Translations under genes and position numbers: made by a program | The notes under the pieces: generated by a model | Database searches by the model: none | What the model saw: the letters and a program-made list of their open reading frames with translations, nothing else | Told to the model about the DNA's origin: nothing | Shown: piece after piece, positions 8,250 through 17,254 of the stretch | Layout of the letters: each line of letters opens with the position of its first letter | Numbering within the stretch: position 1 is the stretch's first letter | Source: JBBPYC01 sp965218765 | GTDB lineage: Bacteria; Pseudomonadota; Gammaproteobacteria; Burkholderiales; Burkholderiaceae_C | NCBI GenBank assembly: GCA_965218765.1 | Contig: CBDCLU010000001.1 | Location: 363,929-427,928 of the forward strand | Reading direction: 5' to 3' | Length of the DNA stretch: 64,000 bases

Positions 8250-8666
8250 CTACGCGTGCGCGTCGAACGCTGCGCGCAGCCACTCGAGCCGGTCGCCTTC
8301 GATCAGCACCACATCGAAGCGGCAGGCCGGCGGCGTTGCATAGCGCAGCAGGAAGTGCCGCGCTGCGAACACGATGCGGCGCTGCTTCTGCGTGCTGATG
8401 CTGGCTGCCGCGCCGCCATGAGCGGTGCTTTTTCGCTGCCGCACTTCGACAAACACCAGTGTGCCGTCCGGCGTGCGCATGATCAGATCGATCTCGCCGC
8501 CGCCGCGCCCGGGCGTCTTGAAGTTGCGCTGCAGCAGCCGCAGGCCGGCAGTCTGCAGATGCGCAAGCGCGCGGTCTTCGCCGACGTCGCCGATGTGCTT
8601 GGTGTGGCCTGCGGGCGTCGCCGCTGCCGTGGCGGCCACCCGCTTGAAGCGATCGAGGAGTTTCAT
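8250..8666 (-). CDS. yraN: UPF0102 protein YraN, predicted endonuclease-fold
   Basis: 138 residues starting MKLLDRF. It has the family core GEDRALAHLQ, RNFKTPGRGGGEIDLI and LVFVEVRQRKS, which is the PD-(D/E)xK-like arrangement of Asp, Glu-x-Lys/Arg residues in this nuclease-fold family; no reaction is established. The start codon (complement of 8664-8666) shares one base with the TTG start of rsmI on the opposite strand, so the two genes are head to head with no spacer. An alternative upstream start would lie inside rsmI and has no better ribosome-binding site. Confidence 0.88.
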   Translation of the reverse strand: MKLLDRFKRVAATAAATPAGHTKHIGDVGEDRALAHLQTAGLRLLQRNFKTPGRGGGEIDLIMRTPDGTLVFVEVRQRKSTAHGGAAASISTQKQRRIVFAARHFLLRYATPPACRFDVVLIEGDRLEWLRAAFDAHA

Positions 8667-9589
8667 TGAGTTCGAACTTCGCTGCCGCCTTGCAGGCCGC
8701 ACGAGAAGCAGCAGGCGACCAGCATTATCCGCAGGCTGCGCTCTATCTGGTCGCCACGCCGATCGGCAATCTCGCAGACATCAGCCTGCGTGCGCTGCAC
8801 GTGCTGTCATTGGTGGACACGATCGCTTGTGAAGACACACGGCATACGGGGGCGCTGCTGCAGGGTTGGGGGCTGGAGCGCGCGCGCGCATCGACCTCGC
8901 CCTGGCTGGCCGTGCATCAGCACAACGAAGCGGCAGCGGCGCACGCCGTGCTGGAGCGGCTTGCGTCCGGCCAGCGCGTGGCCTACGTCAGCGACGCCGG
9001 CACGCCCGCAATCAGCGACCCGGGCGCGCGGCTGGTGGCAGCGGTGCGCGCGGGCGGCTTTGCGGTGTTACCGGTGCCTGGCGCGAGCAGCGTGACGGCG
9101 GCGCTCAGCGTGGCCGGCATCCATGAGGGCGGCGGCGGTTTCGTGTTCCAGGGCTTTTTGCCGACGCGCACCAGCGAACGCGCCGCTGCCGTGCAGGCAC
9201 TCAGCGACGAGCCGCGCGCAGTCGTGCTGTTTGAAGCGCCGCACCGAATTGCAGCGCTGGCCGATGCGTTGCAGGCGCTCGGCGCACGGCAGTTGACCGT
9301 CGCACGCGAACTGACCAAACGCTTCGAACAGATCGACACGCTGGCTGCCAACGCGTTGCCCAGTTGGCTCCATGCCGACCTGCAACGGCTGCGCGGCGAA
9401 TTCGTGCTGGTGCTGCATCCGTCGCCTGCCGCTGCGCCGGCGGATGGCGACGAGCGCGTGCTGCGCGTCCTGCTGGCCGAGCTGCCAGTGGCGCTCACTG
9501 TCAAGTTGGCAGTCGAACTCACGGGCGGCAAACGCAATGATCTGTATCAAAAAGCGCTTGAGTTAAAGCAGTTGCAAGAGAGTCGTTAG
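8666..9589 (+). CDS. rsmI: 16S rRNA (cytidine1402-2'-O)-methyltransferase RsmI
   Basis: RsmI 2'-O-methylates C1402 in the decoding centre of 16S rRNA using SAM. All tetrapyrrole-methylase-family blocks are present: ATPIGNLADISLRAL, CEDTRHTGALL, YVSDAGTPAISDPGARLV, VPGASSVTAALSVAG, FVFQGFLP, FEAPHRI and ARELTKRFEQ. The start is TTG at 8666, chosen because GGAG/GAGGAG lies five bases upstream (8655-8660) and the reading MSSNFAAALQAAREAA fits the family. The 5' leader therefore lies inside yraN on the other strand. 307 residues, full length. Confidence 0.92.
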   Translation: MSSNFAAALQAAREAAGDQHYPQAALYLVATPIGNLADISLRALHVLSLVDTIACEDTRHTGALLQGWGLERARASTSPWLAVHQHNEAAAAHAVLERLASGQRVAYVSDAGTPAISDPGARLVAAVRAGGFAVLPVPGASSVTAALSVAGIHEGGGGFVFQGFLPTRTSERAAAVQALSDEPRAVVLFEAPHRIAALADALQALGARQLTVARELTKRFEQIDTLAANALPSWLHADLQRLRGEFVLVLHPSPAAAPADGDERVLRVLLAELPVALTVKLAVELTGGKRNDLYQKALELKQLQESR

Positions 9590-9711
9590 CTGGCACTTTC
9601 AAGCAAATCTGCGTTGTCTCTCTCGACTGTCATGGGTTGAGTCGGAGGGCGACCGACTGTCTCTTTGGAGCCTTAAAGAAGAAGCAGTGAATTACCGTCA
9701 ACCAACTTCGA

Positions 9712-10275
9712 TTGGAAATATACAAATTCGTCTTGTCAGGCGCACTGTTGGTTGCTGCGGTAGTGCAGGTCGGTTGCAGCGGGTTTGATGGCGGTGCGCC
9801 GATCGCAGCCGCTGGCTCGACGAAAGCCGATGCCGCCACGACGAAGATCAGCGCGTCGCCGACCGACTACCCGGCTGCGCGCTTGACACCAAATCGGCCG
9901 TGCGCCACGTCGACCACGACACAACCCCTCCCGAGCGCATTTATTTGGTCAACGGCTGTCCACGGCACAGCGCCAACACGTTGCCAGCCGAGCCAGTCGC
10001 TGACTTTGCCCCCGCCTGCGCGGGCTTTACCGTGCCGATCGAGTAGGAGCGCCATTGGAAACGTACTCGTCCGGCAGCCTCAGCACGCGCGGTGGGCGGC
10101 GCTGTACGAGCCCTTGTCCGGCATGCCGACGTCAACAGCAGCCGGACGCTGGACCAAGCCCTTGTGCGACGGTCAACGAAACACGATCGGCACCGGCTAA
10201 TGCACGGGCACCTGCTAGCCTTACATCGCAAGCGAATACATGGGCGATATGAGCCTCCGGCCGAAGCGGCAGATT
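9712..10275 (+). pseudogene. Decayed hypothetical lipoprotein gene
   Basis: From a TTG at 9712 the frame gives a convincing lipoprotein signal (VLSGALLVAAVVQVGCS, Cys at about 22). After about 60 residues the protein-like reading moves to another frame (KSAVRHVDHD, then ERIYLVNGCPRHSANTLP, ending TAG near 10047). Further protein-like fragments (VNSSRTLDQAL, CDGQRNTIGTG, MGDMSLRPKRQID) follow in shifting frames up to about 10275. I do not recognise the family. The pattern fits a small exported protein gene undergoing frameshift decay, but a short intact lipoprotein plus junk cannot be excluded. Confidence 0.35.
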
Positions 10276-10372
10276 GATTAGCAGCAGCCAAGTGCTTCCA
10301 GTTGGCCTTGAGAGCTGCCGCAGCGGCACCTGATCGGCTGAGGCAACAAAAGGCCCATTGCAGGCCCTGAGA

Positions 10373-10448
10373 TGGTGCGGCTGGCGGGGATCGAACCCAC
10401 GACCCTTGGCTTCGGAGGCCAATACTCTATCCACTGAGCTACAGCCGC
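10373..10448 (-). tRNA. tRNA-Arg (anticodon CCG)
   Basis: Read on the minus strand the cloverleaf is complete. The acceptor GCGGCTG pairs with CAGCCGC, followed by discriminator A and an encoded CCA. The D arm contains GCTCAGTGGATAGAG, the anticodon stem TTGGC/GCCAA encloses loop CTCCGAA (anticodon CCG, reads CGG), and the T arm has GGTTCGATCC. It stands alone between the decayed lipoprotein gene and the efflux operon. The CCA end faces the decayed region, so this is a possible integration site, but I see no duplicated tRNA 3' end nearby. Confidence 0.97.
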
Positions 10449-10871
10449 GCAGCCACTGGCGTGGCTGAACCGATCATTATCGCCGATCACGGTGTGGGCT
10501 TCCACAGCCGCTGGGCTCTGGGCTGAAGCACGTTTGCGCATCGCATTCGCTCGCTACGTTAAATGTAGCTGAGTCTGTATTATCGACCAGCGTCCGCACG
10601 GGTTTTTCTCAAAAAAATCAGGCAGCAGCCAGGCAGTCGGAGCGCCGACGCACTCGGCGCGAATGGCCAACAAACAACAACCGTGCCACTGCAATGCCGG
10701 ACAGTGCCGGACAGTGCCGATTAGAGTGCATCATTTCCGCCGGGCCACGTTGTGCCCAATTGTTGCTTGACGCAAACGCCGTTCGATCGATGACGACGGT
10801 CTTGCCGATCAGCCGCCTGCGCCCTGCAAGCGTGCTCAGCCAGCGGATGTCTTTTTAACAAAACCGTTTCC
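10449..10871. other. 423-bp gap upstream of the efflux operon, no gene seen
   Basis: No supported open frame on either strand. It includes a tandem GCCGGACAGT duplication (10693-10712) and a TTGACG at about 10766 that could be a -35 box, but I cannot pair it with a good -10. No TetR/MarR regulator gene lies next to the efflux operon within the window, so control must come from elsewhere or from this leader. Confidence 0.5.
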
Positions 10872-12290
10872 ATGACCGACTCCTGTTCATTCCGCCGACC
10901 GACCGGCGCGTTGCCCGCCGCGCTCTGCAGCTGTACGGGAACGCTGGCCCGGAGCATGTCGGCACTGCTGGCGTCCGCATTGCTGATAGCAGCGCTTGCT
11001 GGCTGCGGCAACGACAAAGGCGACAGCAGCAGCAAGGCCGGCGCAGCTCCGGCGGCTGGCAAGGGCGCAAGTGGCCCTGCAACGGCTGGCGGGCCGGGCA
11101 AACCGGGCGGTGGACAGGGCGGTCCGGGTGGCGGCATGCCGCCACCCGAAGTCGGCGTGGTCACGGTCAAGCTCGGTGAAGTCGGCCTGGTGACCGAGCT
11201 GCCAGGCCGGCTGGAAGCATCGCGCATCGCCCAGGTACGGGCGCGTGCAGCCGGCATCGTGCAAAAGCGTCTGTTCAAGGAAGGCAGCACGGTGAAGGCC
11301 GGCCAGGCACTGTTCACGATCGACGCGGCGCCTTACCAGGCGGCGCTGCTCAGCGCCAAAGCCGCGCTCACGCGCGCCGAGGCGAACGCCGCGCAGGCCG
11401 CTTCGCTGGCCAAGCGCTATCGCCCGCTGGTGCAGGCCAACGCGATCAGCAAGCAGGAATATGCGAATGCGGTGGCGTCGCAGAAGACCACCGAAGCCGA
11501 TGTGGCCGTCGCGCGTGCCGCGGTGCAGACCGCGCAGATCAACGTCGGCTACGGGTCGGTTACGTCGCCGATCTCGGGGCGCATCGGCCGCGCGCTGGTG
11601 ACCGAAGGCGCGCTGGTCGGCCAGGGCGAGGCCACACCGCTTGCGCTGGTGCAGCAGATCGATCCGCTGTTCGTCAACTTCACGCAGTCCTCCAACGAGG
11701 CACTGCGGCTGCGCCGCGCGTTCGCCGACGGCAAGATGCAGCGCGCGAGCGACGGCAACGCCGCGCAGGTGCAGGTGGTGCTGGAAGACGGCAGCGTCTA
11801 TCCGCAGCCGGGCAAGCTGCTGTTCTCCGACCTCACGGTGGACCAGACCACCGGCCAGATCACGTTGCGCGCCGAAGTGCCGAATCCGAAAGGGTTCCTG
11901 CTGCCGGGCATGTACGTGCGCGTGCGCATCGAGCAGGCCCAGATCGACAACGCGATCACCTTGCCGCAGCAGGCCGTCACGCGCACGCAGCAGGGCGACA
12001 CCGTGACGGTGGTGAGCGAAGACGGCAAGCTGTCCAAGCGCGACGTGAAGATCGGCGCCGCACGCGACAACCAGTGGGTCGTGCTGGACGGCCTGAAAGC
12101 CGGCGAACAGGTGATGGTCGACGGCTTTCAGAAGCTGCAGATGCTACCGCCGGGCACGCCCGTGAAGGCGGTGCCCTGGCAGCCGCTGGGTGCGGCGCCG
12201 GCCAACGCCGCGTCCATACCGCCCGCGTCGCTCGCGAACGCTTCCGGCAAGCCGACAGGCGCCGCCGCGGCCGGCCCGGCCAAGCCCTGA
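10872..12290 (+). CDS. RND efflux periplasmic adaptor lipoprotein (AcrA/MexA-like)
   Basis: Membrane-fusion protein that links an inner-membrane RND pump to the outer-membrane channel. It has a lipobox ALAGC, with Cys at residue 45 from this start or 17 from the internal Met29 (10956), which would be a more normal signal length. A Gly/Pro/Ala linker follows, then the barrel-sandwich half LPGRLEASRIAQVRARAAG, the alpha-hairpin (about 150-210), the returning lipoyl half SPISGRIGRALVTEGALVG, and the C-terminal beta-barrel and membrane-proximal domains (LPGMYVRVRIEQ). First gene of a three-gene operon, 33 bp before the pump gene. Substrates cannot be inferred. Confidence 0.92.
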   Translation: MTDSCSFRRPTGALPAALCSCTGTLARSMSALLASALLIAALAGCGNDKGDSSSKAGAAPAAGKGASGPATAGGPGKPGGGQGGPGGGMPPPEVGVVTVKLGEVGLVTELPGRLEASRIAQVRARAAGIVQKRLFKEGSTVKAGQALFTIDAAPYQAALLSAKAALTRAEANAAQAASLAKRYRPLVQANAISKQEYANAVASQKTTEADVAVARAAVQTAQINVGYGSVTSPISGRIGRALVTEGALVGQGEATPLALVQQIDPLFVNFTQSSNEALRLRRAFADGKMQRASDGNAAQVQVVLEDGSVYPQPGKLLFSDLTVDQTTGQITLRAEVPNPKGFLLPGMYVRVRIEQAQIDNAITLPQQAVTRTQQGDTVTVVSEDGKLSKRDVKIGAARDNQWVVLDGLKAGEQVMVDGFQKLQMLPPGTPVKAVPWQPLGAAPANAASIPPASLANASGKPTGAAAAGPAKP

Positions 12291-12323
12291 CGCGACGCGC
12301 GTTCTTCTCCTCTTCGTCACTTC

Positions 12324-15300
12324 ATGGCCAAGTTCTTCATCGATCGTCCGATCTTCGCGTGGGTGATCGCGTTGTTCATCCTGGTAGCCGGCGGCATCGC
12401 GATCACGCAGTTGCCGATCGCGCAATACCCGCCGGTGGCGCCGCCGTCGATCGTGATCAGCGTGGTGTACCCGGGTGCCTCGGCGCAGACGCTAGAAGAA
12501 AGCGTGCTGGCCGTGGTCGAGCGTGAGATGAACGGCACGCCCGGCCTGATCTACTACGAATCGGTCGCGCAGGCAAATGGCACCGGCACCATCACGCTTT
12601 CCTTCGAGACCGGCACCAATCCCGATCTGGCGCAGGTCGATGTGCAAAACCGGCTGGCGCGCGCCACGCCGCGGCTGCCGTCGTCCGTCAATCAGCAGGG
12701 CGTGCGCGTGGACAAGGCCCGCTCGAACTTCCTGCTTTTCGCGATGCTGTCGTCGACGAATCCAGCGTACGACCCGATCGCGCTGGGCGACTACGCGGCG
12801 CGCAACGTGGTGCCCGAGCTGCAGCGGCTCGCCGGCATCGGCCAGGTGCAGCTGTTCGGCACCGAACGCGCGATGCGCATCTGGATCGACCCGGACAAGC
12901 TGCAGGGCTTCAAGCTGTCTGCGGCCGACGTGACGGCGGCGGTGCGCGGGCAGAACGCGCAGGTCGCGGCCGGCTCGATCGGCGCCTTGCCGAACGTGTC
13001 GCGGCAGGCGATCGAAGCCACGGTGGTCGTGAACGGCCAGCTCGACAACGTCGAGGAATTCAAGAAGATCGTGCTGCGCGCGAATCCGGACGGCTCCACC
13101 GTGCGCCTGTCGGACGTGGCGCGGGTGGAAGTCGGCGGCCAGGCATATGCGACGTCGGCGCGCCTGAACGGCGTACCGGCAGTCGGCATGGGCGTTCAGC
13201 TGTCGCCCAGCGGCAATGCGCTGGGCGCGGCCACCGCGATCCGCGACAAGCTGACCGAGCTGCAAAAGCTGTTTCCCGAAGGCGTGAGCTGGACCATTCC
13301 GTACGACGCCTCGCGCTTCGTGCGCATCTCGATCACGCAGGTGGCCGAGACCTTGTTCGAGGCGGTCGGGCTGGTGTTCCTCGTGATGTTCCTGTTTCTG
13401 CAGAACTGGCGCTACACGATCATCCCGACCATCGTGGTGCCGGTCGCGCTGCTGGGCACGTTCGGCGTGCTGCTGACCTTGGGGTTTTCGATCAACGTGC
13501 TGACCATGTTCGGCATGGTGCTCGTGATCGGCATCGTGGTGGACGATGCGATCGTGGTGGTCGAGAACGTCGAGCGCATCATGAGCGAGGAAGGCCTGTC
13601 ACCGGTGGAGGCCACGAGGAAGGCGATGGGGCAGATCTCGGGCGCCATCATCGGCATCACGCTGGTGCTGATCTCGGTGTTCGTGCCGCTTGCGTTCTTT
13701 GCGGGTGCCACCGGCAACATCTACCGGCAGTTCTCGGCCGTGATGGTGTCGTCGATCGCGTTCTCGGCCTTCCTCGCGCTGTCGCTCACGCCGTCGCTGT
13801 GCGCGACGTTGCTCAAACCGGTGGAAGCCGGCCATCACGTCGAGAAAAATGGATTCTTCGGCTGGTTCAACCGCGGTTTCCGGCGCACCGCGAAAGGGTA
13901 TGAAAGCCTGGTCACGCGCATGCTCAAGCGCGCCGCCTGGTACCTGATCCTGTATGCGGTGATCATCGGCTGCGTGGCGCTCCTTTATCAGAGGCTGCCG
14001 ACCTCGTTTCTGCCCGAGGAAGACCAGGGTTACCTGATTGCCAACGTGCAATTGCCGCCAGGCGCGACGCAGGAACGCACGCTGGGCGTGATGCAGGACG
14101 TGGAAGGCTTCATCCTGAAGCAGCCCGAGGTGCAGAGCATGGTCAGCGTGATGGGCTTCAGCTTCTCGGGCCAGGGCCAGAACGCGGGTCTGGCGTTCAT
14201 CACGCTGAAGCCGTGGGACGAGCGCGGCGACGCGAACAATTCGGCCAAGGCGGTCTCCGGCCGTGCGTTCGGCGCGCTGTCGCGCATCCGCGATGCGTTC
14301 ATCTTCGTGGTCAGCCCGCCGCCGATTGCCGAATTGGGCAACGCGACGGGCTTTACTTTCCGCCTCCAGGACCGCGCGGGCCTGGGGCATGACGCGCTCG
14401 TCAACGCGCGCAACCAGATGCTCGGCATGGCGTCGCAAAGCAAGCTGCTCGCCGGTGTGCGGCCGGACGGGCTCGAGGACGCGCCGCAGTTGTTCCTCGA
14501 CATCGACCGCGACAAGGCGGCCGCGCTCGGCGTCTCGTTCGATGCGGTCAACGCCGCGTTGTCCACCGCGTTGGGTTCATCGTTCGTGAACGACTATCCG
14601 AACGCGGGCCGCCTGCAGCGCGTGATCGTGCAGGCCGATGCGCCCGCGCGCATGCAGCCCGACGATCTGCTGCAGCTGACCGCCAACAACAGCCAGGGCC
14701 AGCCGGTGCCGTTCGCGACCTTTGCGAGCACGCGCTGGGTGAAAGGCGCCATGCAGACGGTGCGCTACAACGGCTATCCGGCGATGCGCATCAGCGGCAG
14801 CGCCGCGCCGGGCTACAGCTCCGGCGTCGCGATCGAGGAGATGGAAAAACTCAGCAGCCGCCTGCCGCCCGGCTTCAGCTACGAATGGACCGGCCAGTCC
14901 CGCGAAGAGAAACTGGCCGGCTCGCAGGCGCTGATCCTCTACGGCTTCGCCATCCTCGCGGTGTTCCTGTGTCTGGCCGCGCTGTACGAGAGCTGGACGA
15001 TTCCGCTGGCGGTGATCATGGTGGTGCCGCTGGGCGTGCTCGGCGTGCTGCTCGGCACCTTGCTGCGCGGCTATGCGAACGATGTGTACTTCCAGGTCGG
15101 CCTTATCACGATCATCGGCATCGCGGCCAAGAACGCGATTCTGATCATCGAATTTGCGAAAGACCTGCAGGCATCCGGCAAGGGCGTGATCGAAGCCGCG
15201 ATCGAAGCCGCGCACCTGCGCTTTCGGCCGATCATCATGACGTCGCTCGCATTCGGCCTCGGCGTGGTGCCGCTGGTGATCGCATCGGGCGCCGGCTCAG

Positions 15301-15539
15301 CCAGCCAGCGCGCGATCGGCACTGCGGTGATCGGCGGCATGCTGACCGGCACCGTGCTCGCGGTGATCTTCGTGCCGGTGTTCTTCGTGGTCGTGCGCAG
15401 CCTGTTCAAGGGCAGCGCGCGCCAGCGCGAAGCCGATCGCCGGCATGCCGAGGCCGCCGGTGTCGGCAGCAGCGCCGGTAGTGGCGGCGGTGGCAGCAGC
15501 ATCAGCACGCAACCCGCAGCTCCTGAGACTTCTCTATGA
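12324..15539 (+). CDS. RND multidrug efflux pump, inner-membrane HAE1 type (AcrB/MexB-like)
   Basis: Proton-driven exporter of hydrophobic and amphiphilic compounds, 1,071 residues, with the two-fold 6+6 transmembrane plan and two large periplasmic loops. The N-terminus MAKFFIDRPIFAWVIALFI is typical. The proton relay is intact: Asp407-Asp408 in GIVVDDAIVVVENVERI, at exactly the AcrB numbering, and Lys936 in IAAKNAILIIEFAKDL. The C-terminus ends in a Ser/Gly/Ala-rich tail. It is translated after the adaptor gene, and its stop overlaps the start of the channel gene (ATGA). Hydrophobe/amphiphile subfamily by sequence; a heavy-metal (CusA-type) role is unlikely. Confidence 0.95.
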   Translation: MAKFFIDRPIFAWVIALFILVAGGIAITQLPIAQYPPVAPPSIVISVVYPGASAQTLEESVLAVVEREMNGTPGLIYYESVAQANGTGTITLSFETGTNPDLAQVDVQNRLARATPRLPSSVNQQGVRVDKARSNFLLFAMLSSTNPAYDPIALGDYAARNVVPELQRLAGIGQVQLFGTERAMRIWIDPDKLQGFKLSAADVTAAVRGQNAQVAAGSIGALPNVSRQAIEATVVVNGQLDNVEEFKKIVLRANPDGSTVRLSDVARVEVGGQAYATSARLNGVPAVGMGVQLSPSGNALGAATAIRDKLTELQKLFPEGVSWTIPYDASRFVRISITQVAETLFEAVGLVFLVMFLFLQNWRYTIIPTIVVPVALLGTFGVLLTLGFSINVLTMFGMVLVIGIVVDDAIVVVENVERIMSEEGLSPVEATRKAMGQISGAIIGITLVLISVFVPLAFFAGATGNIYRQFSAVMVSSIAFSAFLALSLTPSLCATLLKPVEAGHHVEKNGFFGWFNRGFRRTAKGYESLVTRMLKRAAWYLILYAVIIGCVALLYQRLPTSFLPEEDQGYLIANVQLPPGATQERTLGVMQDVEGFILKQPEVQSMVSVMGFSFSGQGQNAGLAFITLKPWDERGDANNSAKAVSGRAFGALSRIRDAFIFVVSPPPIAELGNATGFTFRLQDRAGLGHDALVNARNQMLGMASQSKLLAGVRPDGLEDAPQLFLDIDRDKAAALGVSFDAVNAALSTALGSSFVNDYPNAGRLQRVIVQADAPARMQPDDLLQLTANNSQGQPVPFATFASTRWVKGAMQTVRYNGYPAMRISGSAAPGYSSGVAIEEMEKLSSRLPPGFSYEWTGQSREEKLAGSQALILYGFAILAVFLCLAALYESWTIPLAVIMVVPLGVLGVLLGTLLRGYANDVYFQVGLITIIGIAAKNAILIIEFAKDLQASGKGVIEAAIEAAHLRFRPIIMTSLAFGLGVVPLVIASGAGSASQRAIGTAVIGGMLTGTVLAVIFVPVFFVVVRSLFKGSARQREADRRHAEAAGVGSSAGSGGGGSSISTQPAAPETSL

Positions 15540-17197
15540 ACAAGCTTATGCATTCATCCGCTTCGGGGCACGAGCGCAGCGGTCTGCCGGCGCGCCGGCT
15601 CGGTCGTCTGCTGCTGCGCGTGCCCGCCATTGCTGCCGTCCTGCTGGCCGCCGGCTGCTCGTTCATTCCGGCCTATCAGCGCCCGGAAGCGCCGATCGCC
15701 GCGACCTGGCCGAGCGGCATCAACGAGCCGACCGGTGTCGCGCCGGTGGCCGAGCTGCCGTGGCAGCAGTTCTTCACCGATCCGCGGCTGTCCGCGTTGA
15801 TCGAGATCGCGCTGTTCCACAACCGCGACCTGCGGGTGGCGAGCCTGGCGGTCGAGCAGGCGCGCGCCTTGTACGGCGTGCGGCGCGCGGACCTGTTCCC
15901 GACCATCGGCGCAGGCGGCATCGTGTCGCGCTCGCCGGCCGTCGTCGCCGGCCGCAAGACCAACATCACGACCTACAACGTCGGCCTGCAGGTGAACGCG
16001 TGGGAGATCGACTTCTTCGGCCGCATCGAAAGCCTGAAGGAGGCTGCGCTTGCGCAGTATCTGGCCAGCGAGCAGGGCGCACGCGCGGCGCAGATCAGCC
16101 TGGTCTCGGCGGTCGCGAACACCTGGTTTTCGCTGCTGGCCGATCAGCAGCTGCTGGAGATCACGCGCCAGACGCTGGAAACCCGCCAGCAGTCGCAAAG
16201 GCTTGCGCAACTGCGCTTCAACAACGGCGTCACGTCCGAGCTCGACCTGCGCCAGGCCGAGTCGCTGACCGAATCGGCGAACGCCTCGCTGGCCGCGCTG
16301 CAACGCCAGCGTGCGCTCGACGAGGACGCATTGACCCTGCTGGTCGGCCAGCCGATCGACATGCGGCTGACCGACCACACGCTGTTCGGCGAAGTCACAC
16401 CGAACGCGATCGGGGTGGCCGACGTGCCCGCCGGCCTGCCATCCGATTTGCTGCAGCGCCGCCCGGACATCCTGCAGGCCGAGCAGCAATTGCTTGCGGC
16501 CAACGCGAACATCGGTGCCGCGCGCGCCGCGTTCTTTCCGCGCATCACGTTGACGGCGGGCCTCGGGCTGGTCAGCAACCAGTTGTCCGGGCTGTTCCAG
16601 GGCGGTGCGTTCGGCGTGACGGCGAGCTCGCAGGCGCTGCTGCCGATCTTCGACTTCGGCCGCAACGAGTCGAACCTGGAGTTCGCGCGCGTCGGCCGGC
16701 GCATTGCGGTCGCGCAATATCAAAAGGCGATTCAGTCGGCGTTTCGCGACGTGGCCGACGCGCTGGCCGGCCGCGCCACGCTCGGCGAGCAGCTGCGCGC
16801 CACGCGCGCGCAGGCGCGCGCCGAGAGCGTGCGTTTCAAGCTGGCCGACATGCGCTACCAGAACGGCATTTCGAGCTACCTCGAACTGCTCGATGCGCAG
16901 CGCGCGCTGTTCGGCACGCAGCAGGCCGTGGTGCAGACGCGACTCGCGCAGCTGCAAAGCCGGGTGCTGCTGTACAAGGCGCTGGGCGGCGGCTGGAGCG
17001 AGGCGGCCGTTGCGCCCGGCAACGTCGGCCCAGACGGCAAACCGTTGCCGAACGGCGCGCCCGCAGCGTCCGAGCCGGCCTTTCAGCCCGTCCCCACCGC
17101 GCTGCCGGCAGCGGCTGCGAAACCCGCGCCGGCAGTGGCGCCGGGCCCGTCCGGTAGCCGCTCCCGCAAGAAGGCGACGACTATAATTCGCCGCTGA
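15536..17197 (+). CDS. Outer-membrane efflux channel lipoprotein (OprM/NodT family)
   Basis: Trimeric TolC-like channel that completes the tripartite pump, 553 residues. It has a lipoprotein signal ending LLAAGC (Cys41), then two outer-membrane-efflux repeats with the usual conserved pieces: WQQFFTDPRLSALIEIAL, NRDLRVASLAVEQARAL, WEIDFFGRIESLKEAALAQY in the first half, and RRPDILQAEQQLLAANANIG, RYQNGISSYLELLDAQRAL in the second. The Pro/Ala-rich C-terminal extension (from about 490) is longer than in OprM and ends in Arg/Lys. Its start overlaps the pump stop by four bases. A TATAAT-like hexamer at the very end of the gene may be the promoter of the following cytochrome gene. Confidence 0.93.
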   Translation: MNKLMHSSASGHERSGLPARRLGRLLLRVPAIAAVLLAAGCSFIPAYQRPEAPIAATWPSGINEPTGVAPVAELPWQQFFTDPRLSALIEIALFHNRDLRVASLAVEQARALYGVRRADLFPTIGAGGIVSRSPAVVAGRKTNITTYNVGLQVNAWEIDFFGRIESLKEAALAQYLASEQGARAAQISLVSAVANTWFSLLADQQLLEITRQTLETRQQSQRLAQLRFNNGVTSELDLRQAESLTESANASLAALQRQRALDEDALTLLVGQPIDMRLTDHTLFGEVTPNAIGVADVPAGLPSDLLQRRPDILQAEQQLLAANANIGAARAAFFPRITLTAGLGLVSNQLSGLFQGGAFGVTASSQALLPIFDFGRNESNLEFARVGRRIAVAQYQKAIQSAFRDVADALAGRATLGEQLRATRAQARAESVRFKLADMRYQNGISSYLELLDAQRALFGTQQAVVQTRLAQLQSRVLLYKALGGGWSEAAVAPGNVGPDGKPLPNGAPAASEPAFQPVPTALPAAAAKPAPAVAPGPSGSRSRKKATTIIRR

Positions 17198-17254
17198 TCG
17201 GGCCGGCCGAAGTCCTTTTTTTCCCATGCGCCCCAGCACACAGCCCACCGCCTC

